From JALZCH01 sp036387315 (GTDB taxonomy: Bacteria > Acidobacteriota > Blastocatellia > Pyrinomonadales > Pyrinomonadaceae): a stretch of 64,000 bases of DNA. The stretch spans positions 1 through 64,000 of the forward strand of contig DASVTY010000083.1 of assembly GCA_036387315.1 (NCBI GenBank). The letters are read 5' to 3'. Below are positions 1-7,073 of this stretch, piece after piece. Below the pieces are notes generated by a model. It worked only from the letters and a program-made list of their open reading frames with translations. It was not told where the DNA came from and did not search any database. Both the position numbers and the translations under genes were made by a program. Within the stretch, counting starts at the first letter, position 1. The number at the start of each line of letters is the position of its first letter.

Positions 1-440
1 TGATTCTTTAGCAAACCGCTTTCAACGCGAAATTCGGGCACAAATCCGTCGGTGTCGAAAATAAATTTCAAACCGGGACGAAACAGTTTTGCACCAAGCG
101 CGATTAATCCCGGAATCCAGGTTCTGGCGTGAATAAAATCCGTTTTTTCTCGTCTGGCAAGCAATCCGACTTTTAAAATCCCTTTTAAAATAAGGTAAAT
201 TGTGCTGAAAACCGGGGGCGAATTGCGATAATCGAGAAAATGCACCGGAATTCCGAGTCTTTCAGCCGCCGCCGCATCCAGCGCTTTTTGCGGATGATTT
301 TTGGGAATAAATTGAACGACCGTAAAATCAATCGGCGGTTTTTTGATGCTGTCTAAAATCGGCAAATACAAAGTTTCGAGATACGATTGCCCGAAACCTT
401 CATACGATAAAAAGATTGCTTTGCCGTGAGATTGCGCCAT
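1..440 (-). CDS. Glycosyltransferase, N-terminal part (runs off the window)
   Basis: An open frame starts at an ATG at 438-440 and continues leftward off the window, giving about 146 residues. It begins MAQSHGKAIFLSYEGFGQSY and then has alternating hydrophobic strands, an HFLDYRN segment and an HARTWIPG segment, as expected for the first Rossmann domain of a GT-B (GT4-like) glycosyltransferase. The donor-binding C-terminal domain is not in view, so family and sugar specificity cannot be given. The stop codon of the preceding minus-strand glycosyltransferase is at 442-444, only one base before this ATG, so the two are almost certainly co-transcribed and may be translationally coupled. The role in surface polysaccharide assembly is inferred from context. 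Confidence 0.75.
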   Translation of the reverse strand, partial: MAQSHGKAIFLSYEGFGQSYLETLYLPILDSIKKPPIDFTVVQFIPKNHPQKALDAAAAERLGIPVHFLDYRNSPPVFSTIYLILKGILKVGLLARREKTDFIHARTWIPGLIALGAKLFRPGLKFIFDTDGFVPEFRVESGLLKN

Positions 441-441
441 T

Positions 442-1578
442 TTAATGTTTTTCAAAAGTTCTCAAATACAAATCCGAAAGCTGATTGACGACCGTCGCTT
501 TTGAAAAACGCGCTTCAGATGATTCTCTCGCTCTGAGAATCATCTGATTTCGCTCTGCCTCATCGAGATTAACCATCCGAATTATTTCGTCAGCCAAAGC
601 GCGGCTGTCGCCGACCGGAAACATCACGCCGGTTTTCCCCTGTTCGATCAGTTCGGGAATGCCTCCGACTTCGCTCGCGACAACAGGAACGCCCGATGCC
701 ATCGCTTCCTGAATCGCGATTCCCAGCCCTTCGTAATGCGAAGGCTGGACGAGCAAATCCATTTGCCCCAAAAGTTCGGGAATGTCCGAACGCATTCCCC
801 AAAATTTGACTCGCTCGCTGATTCCCAGCTCCTCTGCCATAGTTTTTAGACTTTTACGGTCAACTCCGTCGCCGATCAGCCATAATCTGACGTTTTCGTT
901 TTTCTGCAAAACCAATTTGAGAGCCGAAAGCAAAACTCTCTGTCCTTTTTCCGGTGACAGGCGACCGATGCCGCCAATGATAAATTCTTCGCTTGATTTT
1001 CGCTTTTTCCCGCCAGCGGCAAACGGAAAGCGGTCGAAATCAATGTAATACGGAATCACCGCGATTTTCGATTGGTCGGCGTTTTCGAGCCTGATTATGT
1101 CCTGCTTGACCGCCTGCGAAATCGCCAGAATGTTGTCGGCGGTGCGCCAAATCATTTGCCCGATTTTTCTCGCTTTCCAACTGCGCGTCGGTTTTCCCTC
1201 GCCGTCAATCAAAGTGCCGACTTCTTCGGCAATCACCCGGCTCCCAATTCCGGCAAGCCGCGATGCGGGCAAACAGTGAAAATTGGCTTCAATGCAGGCG
1301 GCGTGAACAATGTCGGGTTTGATTTCGCGAAAAAGCCTGATTAGTTTTTTTATCAATCCGAGATTCGGCACGCGCGGCGGCGAATTCAAGTTATGAACTC
1401 GAAAACCTACTTCCTGTAATTTTTTTCCCGTTTCGCCGAATTTATGCAAACAAGCCGTTTCAATCTCATAACCGATTTCGCGCAGAGCGACGGCTCGATC
1501 TCTAACGGCGGTTTCAACGCCGCCGAAATCAAGCTCCGGCACGACCATTAAAATTTTCGGTTGGCGAGAATTTTTCAA
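442..1578 (-). CDS. GT4-family glycosyltransferase
   Basis: 378 residues, the usual length for GT4. The N-terminus carries the family pattern MVVPELDFGGVET (nucleotide-sugar glycosyltransferase with a glycine-rich loop). The C-terminal domain has GGIGRLSPEKGQRVLL, then HYEGLGIAIQEAMASGVPVVASEVGGIPELI, which contains the EX7E-type donor-binding signature. It should transfer a sugar from a nucleotide donor to a lipid-linked polysaccharide precursor on the cytoplasmic side of the inner membrane. The start used is TTG at 1576-1578, preceded by AAAGG. An internal ATG ten codons later is possible but would cut into the first strand. It is the most upstream gene of a leftward pair with the partial glycosyltransferase. 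Donor and acceptor are unknown. Confidence 0.9.
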   Translation of the reverse strand: MKNSRQPKILMVVPELDFGGVETAVRDRAVALREIGYEIETACLHKFGETGKKLQEVGFRVHNLNSPPRVPNLGLIKKLIRLFREIKPDIVHAACIEANFHCLPASRLAGIGSRVIAEEVGTLIDGEGKPTRSWKARKIGQMIWRTADNILAISQAVKQDIIRLENADQSKIAVIPYYIDFDRFPFAAGGKKRKSSEEFIIGGIGRLSPEKGQRVLLSALKLVLQKNENVRLWLIGDGVDRKSLKTMAEELGISERVKFWGMRSDIPELLGQMDLLVQPSHYEGLGIAIQEAMASGVPVVASEVGGIPELIEQGKTGVMFPVGDSRALADEIIRMVNLDEAERNQMILRARESSEARFSKATVVNQLSDLYLRTFEKH

Positions 1579-1848
1579 ACCCTTTAATACCTTGCTTTAG
1601 TTTTGAGAAATAAAAGGAATAAATTTGCCTTCGAATTAACTTTCGATGAAGTTAATAGCTTACTTGCGCGCCGCATCGAAGTCTAGTGTATCGTTTGCCG
1701 AAAAGCGGAAGCCGCGTTTTCACCTCGAATAACATTTTTTCCGAAGCACGCTTTTTGACTGCAAAGGCGTATCATTTTACAGTTATTCTTCCGGTAAAGG
1801 TTCCGCGTTGTTTTATATTTGATAAATTTTCCCGGAAAAACGAAATAA

Positions 1849-2982
1849 ATGTCTGCAATTCAAATGGTTGACCTCAAAGGTCAATACGAAAAAATAAAAA
1901 ACGAAATTGACGAAGCTGTTTTAAATTGTCTCGCTTCGACGGCTTTTATCAACGGTCCGCCGGTGAAAGAATTTCAGAGCAATCTGGAAAATTATTTGAA
2001 AATCAAGCACGTCGTTCCGTGCGCCAACGGCACGGACGCGCTCCAGATTGCGATGATGGCTTTGGGCTTGGAACCGGGCGACGAAGTTATCGTGCCGTCT
2101 TTTACATACGTCGCAACCGCCGAAGTCATCGCGCTGCTTCGTCTCACGCCGGTAATGGTCGAGGCTGACGAAAACACTTTTAACGTGACGGCGGAAATCA
2201 TCGAAAAAGCCGTCACGCCGCGCACCAAAGCCATCGTTCCGGTTCATCTGTTCGGGCAAAGCTGCCATATGGAGCCGATTATGCAGGTCGCGGAAAAATA
2301 CAATTTATTTGTCATCGAAGACAATGCGCAGGCAATCGGCGCAGATTACATTTTTAAAGATGGCTCGATCAGGAAAACAGGAACAATCGGTCACGTCGGA
2401 TGCACTTCGTTTTTTCCTTCAAAAAATCTGGGCTGCTACGGCGACGGAGGGGCGATTTTTACGGATGACGACGAGCTGGCGGGCAGGCTGCGAATGATTG
2501 CCAATCACGGACAGTCAAAGCGATATTATCATTCGCTGATCGGCGTCAATTCCAGACTCGATTCGCTGCAAGCGGCGGTTTTGAACATCAAATTAAAAAA
2601 GCTGGACGAATACTGCGACGCTCGCCGCCGCGTCGCCGACGCTTACGACGCCGCGTTTGAAGGCGTCGAAGAGCTGCAAACGCCCGTTCGCGAGTCAAAT
2701 TCGACTCACGTTTTTCATCAATATACTTTGCAGGTAAAAAACGGGAAACGCGACGAGCTGCAAAAACACTTGGAGCGAGAAGGCGTGCCTTCGATGATTT
2801 ATTATCCGGTGCCGCTTTACAAACAAGAGGCTTTTGCCCGGTTCGTTTCCGAGGATTTACGTCTGCGCGTCACTGAAAAGCTGTGTGATTCGGTGTTGTC
2901 GCTGCCGATTCATACGGAAATGACCGAAGAAATTTTGACCAAGATCATAAACGGCGTTCGCTCGTTTTTTGAGAAAGATTGA
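1849..2982 (+). CDS. DegT/DnrJ/EryC1-family sugar aminotransferase
   Basis: 377 residues, full length for the PLP-dependent DegT family, which transaminates keto groups of nucleotide-linked sugars. Visible features are the N-terminal MVDLKGQY, the cofactor-contacting CANGTDALQIAM, VIEDNAQAIGA with the PLP-ring aspartate (about D158), and FFPSKNLGCYGDGG with the Schiff-base lysine at about K192. The start resembles the WlbE/WbpE group, which makes 3-amino sugars, but the substrate cannot be fixed from sequence. It is the only plus-strand sugar gene in this part of the cluster, divergent from the glycosyltransferase at 442-1578 and convergent with the flippase at 3071-4537. No clear Shine-Dalgarno precedes the ATG. 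Confidence 0.9.
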   Translation: MSAIQMVDLKGQYEKIKNEIDEAVLNCLASTAFINGPPVKEFQSNLENYLKIKHVVPCANGTDALQIAMMALGLEPGDEVIVPSFTYVATAEVIALLRLTPVMVEADENTFNVTAEIIEKAVTPRTKAIVPVHLFGQSCHMEPIMQVAEKYNLFVIEDNAQAIGADYIFKDGSIRKTGTIGHVGCTSFFPSKNLGCYGDGGAIFTDDDELAGRLRMIANHGQSKRYYHSLIGVNSRLDSLQAAVLNIKLKKLDEYCDARRRVADAYDAAFEGVEELQTPVRESNSTHVFHQYTLQVKNGKRDELQKHLEREGVPSMIYYPVPLYKQEAFARFVSEDLRLRVTEKLCDSVLSLPIHTEMTEEILTKIINGVRSFFEKD

Positions 2983-3070
2983 TGACGCCTAAAAAAGTGC
3001 TCGCGAAATTATACAAGAGCCGACCAAAGGCTGTTCGCCGGACATAACCCGCTTTTTAAATTGCCGTTAC

Positions 3071-4537
3071 CTACTTTTGCCAAAATTTCGCATAGCTTAA
3101 TAGCGTTTCAACTCCAATATCGTTGATTAAACTAACAACGCTAAAGATTACCGCCGCAATTGCCGCAATCAATAAAACAGCCTTTGATACATCGCTGATT
3201 CCCCAAAAGCTGAAAATGTTTGTCCCTAAAACCGCGACACTGACGGACAGCATTAAGAGCTTATTACCCGTTGAATACTGCAGTGTGATTTCACGTCTGA
3301 CTAATAAAAACACTCCAATAAAATATGCCAGATACGAAATAAAATAACCGATTCCCACGCCTTCGAGTCCGTATCTTTGCACTCCGAACAAAACCGCCGC
3401 AATCGCCGTGGCGCCGCCGATGGCTTCGGAGAAGAAATATAAATGACTTTTGTTGCGAGCCAGAATCACAAAAGACAAAACCCAGCCCATAGATTTGAAT
3501 AAATCGCCCGCGACAATCCATTTAAAAACCGGTTGCGCAGCCTCGAATTCGCCGCTGTAGAGCAAACGAATCAAAACCGGAGCGAGCAGCAGCAGCCATA
3601 AAATAATCGGAGCGAGAAGGATTAAGATTAGTCTCTGCTGTTGGTTAACAAGCTCGTTTATTTTCAGTTCATCATCGGCAATTGCCGAAAGACGCGGATA
3701 ATAATCCTGCCCCATTGCGGTCAAAACCAAAGAAAGCGACACCGTGGAGATTCCGAAGGCGGCGCGGTAATAACCTGCGCCTTCAGCACCGAGATGATTT
3801 AAAATCAAAAGCGGAATCGCAAGCTGCACGCCCGTTCCGACAATCATACTTGCCGTGTACGGAACGCCGAAGCGGACAAATGAAAAAGCGGCTTTTTTGA
3901 TTTCCTCGAACGAAACGTCAATTGCAGGAAAAGGGATTTCGCGTTTGAGCCAAAAATAATTGAGCGCCGAGCTTAAAGTAATTCCACAAAGCATTCCGAA
4001 AGCAATTCCGTGAACCCGAAAAAAGTAAATAAAACCGATTAGCGAAAAGGCGTTGCTTAAATGATTCAAGACACTGATTTTGGCGAGCGTGGCAACGCGG
4101 TGATGAGCGTTAAAAACTCCGATAAAAAAATTTGACAGCAGAGCGCCGAGCAGAGCGAGCGAAACAACGGCGACGTAAATACTTTCGCCGGCGTCGCCGA
4201 AAATCAAAACGCTGATTTGCCGGCGAAAAATCGTTAAAACGGCGGCGGCGACTGCTCCGAATAAAATTATCAGATAAAATCCGGCTCTCCAATTTGCCGC
4301 CAGCTCGCGTTCATCTCCTTCGGAGACGGCTTTCGCGCCGACGCGAACAATGGCTGTCCCGATACCGAGTCCGGCGATCATAAAGCTCAATCCCAAAAGA
4401 CTCTGCAGCGCGGAAATGTAGCCGACGCCGACCGGACCGATTAAAACCGCCCAGCATTTCGCCGAAACTAGAGCGATCAAGGCGCTCATCATCGAGCTGC
4501 CACCCAAAATCACAGTGGCTTTCAGAGCGGATTTCAT
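3071..4537 (-). CDS. Wzx-like polysaccharide flippase (MOP/PST superfamily)
   Basis: 488 residues with about 12-14 predicted hydrophobic helices and few charged loops, typical of the MOP superfamily O-antigen flippases. The first helix pair contains ATVILGGSSMMSALIALVSAKCWAVLIGPVGVG, the characteristic opening of PST/Wzx proteins. It probably moves undecaprenyl-diphosphate-linked oligosaccharide units across the inner membrane. No Wzy polymerase is recognisable in the window. A separate ABC exporter (Wzm/Wzt) lies at 24.9-27.1 kb, so this cluster carries two kinds of export machinery. Upstream on the same strand is only a broken GT2 fragment. Confidence 0.85.
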   Translation of the reverse strand: MKSALKATVILGGSSMMSALIALVSAKCWAVLIGPVGVGYISALQSLLGLSFMIAGLGIGTAIVRVGAKAVSEGDERELAANWRAGFYLIILFGAVAAAVLTIFRRQISVLIFGDAGESIYVAVVSLALLGALLSNFFIGVFNAHHRVATLAKISVLNHLSNAFSLIGFIYFFRVHGIAFGMLCGITLSSALNYFWLKREIPFPAIDVSFEEIKKAAFSFVRFGVPYTASMIVGTGVQLAIPLLILNHLGAEGAGYYRAAFGISTVSLSLVLTAMGQDYYPRLSAIADDELKINELVNQQQRLILILLAPIILWLLLLAPVLIRLLYSGEFEAAQPVFKWIVAGDLFKSMGWVLSFVILARNKSHLYFFSEAIGGATAIAAVLFGVQRYGLEGVGIGYFISYLAYFIGVFLLVRREITLQYSTGNKLLMLSVSVAVLGTNIFSFWGISDVSKAVLLIAAIAAVIFSVVSLINDIGVETLLSYAKFWQK

Positions 4538-4547
4538 TGATGTTTAT

Positions 4548-4653
4548 TCAAACGGCGCGAGCCTGAAATCTTTGTTCAAGAACCGTGTCAATCGTTTGTT
4601 TAATAAATTGTTCAGCGTTGTAAGCCGCGATTGATGATACTCGCTTCCGGCAT
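4548..4653 (-). pseudogene. Remnant of a GT2 glycosyltransferase N-terminus
   Basis: Reading leftward from an ATG at 4651-4653 gives MPEASII. After a one-base shift it continues IAAYNAEQFIKQTIDTVLEQ, and the shifted frame stops at 4548-4550. The two parts together match the universal first strand, AYN motif and first helix of GT2 glycosyltransferases (compare the intact gene at 11059-12021). Nothing that looks like the catalytic DxD region follows. This is a ~105-base relic left beside the flippase gene, consistent with the other broken sugar genes in the next 2 kb. Confidence 0.55.
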
Positions 4654-4710
4654 ACATCTGTAAATTAAATCCTGAAATTATTAACTTTAGAGTTACCAAA
4701 TGATTAAATA

Positions 4711-5946
4711 TTACTTGCTCTGAACAATGTAGCTCAAATATTGCGCCGCTTCCAGGACATTGTTAAAATTTGCGTCTTTACCGTGTGCGATAACGCTTTT
4801 CTCCGATTTTACTTGTTCGTGCAATCTTTTCAGCCATCTAAATACAAAAGGGAGATTGTTTCGCGAAAATTGCATTGCCTGTTCGGCAAGCAAATTCGTT
4901 TTTGAAATCTGAGAGCGCACGTTTTGCCTTAATTCATCGGGCTGTCGCGCTAAAACTTCCTCAAACTCCCGAATTTCTTTTGCAGTATTAACTCCGAGGC
5001 TTTTTAAAAGCATTAAATCTTTGTATATCGCTGTAAAGTAATAAAGCCAATCAATGTCAGAGTTATTATTAAATCCTTTAAAGTCGTTCTTTGCCTGAAG
5101 AACTGCGTTAATCGTGCAATTGAGCGGAAGTGCGAATTTCAAAGGAGTAAAATCTAACTTTTGTCCATTTAAAAGCCTTTCGTAATGTTCTCTCAGCTTG
5201 TCTCCCTTTTTACTGAGCGAGCCGGTAGCGTTGCCTTCCCAAAAGCTCCAGACGTGCAGCGGTTCATCCAAACAAAAATAACTATCAATGACAAAGAAAA
5301 CTGCGATTGCCAGATACATATCAGCCGGTATGACATTAAATAATCTATCTCTTATTTCCTTAATACGCGAAAAGACGGCGCGATGATAAACCGCATTTGC
5401 CAGATACGGCATAATGAATTTCCTGTCGGGCGGCGCATTGTTTAATCCCAGTTTAGAATCAAAAAATTTGATAGCTTCGGACGCTTCATATTTTTTAACC
5501 AGCCCGGAAAAAGGATAAGCGAATAAAGTATTGGGTTGAATTTTACGATAATGTTCAAAAACCGGATCGTGATAATAATACGAAACCTGAAAAGCGACGA
5601 CCTCGGCGGATTGTTCGTCAATGATTCGCTTTACCCGCTCTAACATTACGGGAGCAAAGGCATCGTCATCCGATAAAAATGTAATATATTCGCCTTTTGC
5701 CCGATCAAGCGCGTTTTGATAATTATCGCCTATGTTCAGCCTTTTTTCCGATTCGAAATAGCGAATCCGTTCATCTTTAAAACTGGCGACGACATCTTTT
5801 GTGTTGTCCGTCGAACCGCCGTTACTAATAATCAGCTCAAAATCTGTAAATGATTGCTGTAAGACGCTTTGAATTGCAAAGGGCAAAAGCGGTGCGCGAT
5901 TGTAAGTCGGCATTACAACTGAAAAGAATGGCTTATTGATACTCAT
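4711..5946 (-). CDS. GT2-family glycosyltransferase (first of a paralogous pair)
   Basis: 411 residues. The GT2 GT-A fold is clear in the first 120 residues: FFSVVMPTYNRAPLLPFAI, ISNGGSTDNTKD and the metal-binding FLSDDDAFAP. The remaining 290 residues form a longer C-terminal region shared with the gene at 12956-14206 (similar over its whole length, including the DMYLAIAVFFVIDSYFCLDEP block), so the two arose by duplication. It should add a sugar to the growing surface glycan in the cytoplasm. The ATG overlaps the stop of a truncated fdtB remnant as ATGA at 5943-5946, so the present start lies at a deletion junction. Substrates are unknown. Confidence 0.88.
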   Translation of the reverse strand: MSINKPFFSVVMPTYNRAPLLPFAIQSVLQQSFTDFELIISNGGSTDNTKDVVASFKDERIRYFESEKRLNIGDNYQNALDRAKGEYITFLSDDDAFAPVMLERVKRIIDEQSAEVVAFQVSYYYHDPVFEHYRKIQPNTLFAYPFSGLVKKYEASEAIKFFDSKLGLNNAPPDRKFIMPYLANAVYHRAVFSRIKEIRDRLFNVIPADMYLAIAVFFVIDSYFCLDEPLHVWSFWEGNATGSLSKKGDKLREHYERLLNGQKLDFTPLKFALPLNCTINAVLQAKNDFKGFNNNSDIDWLYYFTAIYKDLMLLKSLGVNTAKEIREFEEVLARQPDELRQNVRSQISKTNLLAEQAMQFSRNNLPFVFRWLKRLHEQVKSEKSVIAHGKDANFNNVLEAAQYLSYIVQSK

Positions 5947-6086
5947 GACATAACTGGCAAAAAGTTGCGCTTACAAAACGGATTATTCTCACTTTTATTG
6001 TTTTCGAGAACTCTTTGCAAAGCGGCATCAATATCATCTTTTAGTTCCAGATAACCGGCTTTTAAATCGAGAAACTGAACTTTCAT
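5943..6086 (-). pseudogene. Truncated N-terminus of a DegT aminotransferase (fdtB-like)
   Basis: A 47-codon frame from an ATG at 6084-6086 reads MKVQFLDLKAGYLELKDDID and then AALQRVLENN, the standard first 30 residues of FdtB-type sugar 3-aminotransferases (PLP-dependent). After LENN the protein departs from the family and stops at 5943-5945, so about 330 residues, including the PLP lysine, are missing. The deletion joins directly to the glycosyltransferase start at 5946. It starts one base after the stop of the fdtA pseudogene, which is the usual fdtA-fdtB order. It cannot encode a working enzyme. Confidence 0.65.
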
Positions 6087-6499
6087 TTATTTTTCATTTC
6101 TTACAACTATAAGAAATTCTTCGTATTCGCGGTAATCCGTTTCGCTATAAAGCTCCGAAGCCAGAACCAGACAAACCGAACCGGATGAAAAATTATTTAT
6201 CTCGCGCCGGACCAGCGGCGTAACGCGCAAACCGTAATATGAACGATTAAGGTGAAAAAGTCTGTCTTTCGCTGCCATCGTCTAGTATCACATTGAAACT
6301 TCAATTAACAGCAATAATAAATTGATTGCAAGGTTTTCAAAGCGCGACCAGCGCGTGTTTCTCCTCCTGGCACGTCGTAAAGAAAAAACACTCGCTTGAT
6401 GTCGTACGGAATGTGTTTATATTCTTCAATAAAAGATAAATTACCGCGCGGGTCGGCAATTTCCGGTAATTCGATAATCCGACACTGGAATAATGACAT
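6087..6499 (-). pseudogene. fdtA: Degraded sugar 3,4-ketoisomerase (fdtA-like cupin)
   Basis: Two open pieces on the minus strand together cover one FdtA/WxcM-C-like cupin of about 135 residues. The first (6305-6499) reads IIELPEIADPRGNLSFIEEY and VFFLYDVPGGETRAG. The second (6087-6278) reads FHLNRSYYGLRVTPLVRREI and FSSGSVCLVLASE. Between them, the middle part FIIAVN, stop, SFNVILDDGSERQ is in a third frame, so there are two frameshifts and one in-frame TGA. The catalytic histidine pair of the family (normally GGHAHK) reads GRALK here. FdtA converts dTDP-4-keto-6-deoxyglucose to the 3-keto isomer for Fuc3NAc/Qui3NAc synthesis. This copy is dead. Confidence 0.75.
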
Positions 6500-6672
6500 A
6501 AATTTATCTTTTAGAGCTTGTTTACCGTCAACATAGATCGAGAGAAAGAACCCGAATATGAAATAAAGATTATTGAACTAACCTTTGCTAAAAATCAACA
6601 TTCCCAGAAACAGCTTGTCCCATCTGCGACACATAGTATAGAATACGAAACACAGAAGGCTGGTGACTTGAT

Positions 6673-6894
6673 GTGTTGTTACAAAACGATAATCTCAAAA
6701 ATTTTCACTGTCGGAACAAAAATTGTCGTGAAATATTAGGAAAAACTGATAATAATGCTTTCTATTTTCTTACATTGAGCGGGTTTTACTGCAAAGTTCA
6801 AATGAAAAGTCTTGATATTATTTGTGACAAATGCCGCCGCCATACGCGATGGGTGAAAATTGATTCCGAAAAATTTTCTGATACTTTAAAGTAG
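6673..6894 (+). CDS. Possible small zinc-ribbon protein (Com-like), uncertain
   Basis: A 73-codon frame starting with GTG has two cysteine pairs, CRNKNC near residue 13 and CDKC near residue 51, and the string LDIICDKCRRHTRW. The spacing resembles the small zinc-binding Com translational regulators of Mu-like phages, though with a longer gap between the pairs. No Shine-Dalgarno is evident. It lies just upstream of the promoter of the beta-helix gene on the same strand, so it could be part of the same imported unit. It may equally be non-coding DNA. The remainder of 6500-6672 shows nothing I can support. Confidence 0.35.
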   Translation: MLLQNDNLKNFHCRNKNCREILGKTDNNAFYFLTLSGFYCKVQMKSLDIICDKCRRHTRWVKIDSEKFSDTLK

Positions 6895-6911
6895 TTTTTG
6901 TTTTAAAGTAC

Positions 6912-6940
6912 TTGACATCCCCCATAGAACGGTTTAGATT
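6912..6940 (+). promoter_or_regulatory. Strong sigma-70-type promoter for the beta-helix gene
   Basis: A perfect -35 box TTGACA (6912-6917) is followed after exactly 17 bases by TAGATT (6935-6940) as -10. Transcription would begin near 6947, leaving a leader of about 125 bases before the ATG at 7074. This is the best promoter match I noticed in the window and is the only visible promoter facing the plus-strand beta-helix gene. Confidence 0.7.
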
Positions 6941-6947
6941 GATAATG

Positions 6948-7029
6948 AAAATTTAGTCGCCCTAAATTTTGGGCAAACGTAAGAGATGGACGCCTTGCAT
7001 TTCTGTTGAAAGACAGATTTGCAGGGCGT
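6948..7029 (+). promoter_or_regulatory. Structured 5' leader with a terminator-like hairpin
   Basis: The leader holds two hairpins. The first is a perfect 9-bp stem, AAAATTTAG (6948-6956) with CTAAATTTT (6962-6970) around a 5-base loop. The second runs 6990-7029, with ACGCCTTGCA pairing TGCAGGGCGT (one G-T wobble) and an inner TCTGT/ACAGA stem, and is followed by TTTTTGGTTTTT. A GC-rich stem plus a U-tract ahead of the ribosome binding site (AGGAG at 7060-7064) is the layout of a transcription attenuator or riboswitch expression platform. The GGGCAAACG...GGACGC between the hairpins loosely recalls the c-di-GMP-I aptamer but lacks its GCAAAGCC, so no ligand is claimed. Confidence 0.4.
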
Positions 7030-7073
7030 TTTTGGTTTTTAGCTTAAAACAAAGAAAAGAGGAGAAAAATGTT

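Noticed and set aside
1686..1871. ORF of 61 residues before the DegT gene
   Set aside because: It runs into the true start of the aminotransferase and shows no domain, so it is chance.
6518..6739. ORF of 73 residues upstream of the beta-helix gene
   Set aside because: It overlaps the zinc-ribbon-like frame, has no motif and no ribosome site, and its composition looks like AT-rich non-coding DNA.
6948..7029. c-di-GMP-I (GEMM) riboswitch call
   Set aside because: GGGCAAAC and GGACGC are present but the GCAAAGCC core and the second conserved part are missing, so only an unnamed leader is reported.
6969..7073. Longer N-terminus of the beta-helix protein
   Set aside because: It would translate the terminator-like hairpin and has no ribosome site, while AGGAG precedes the ATG at 7074.
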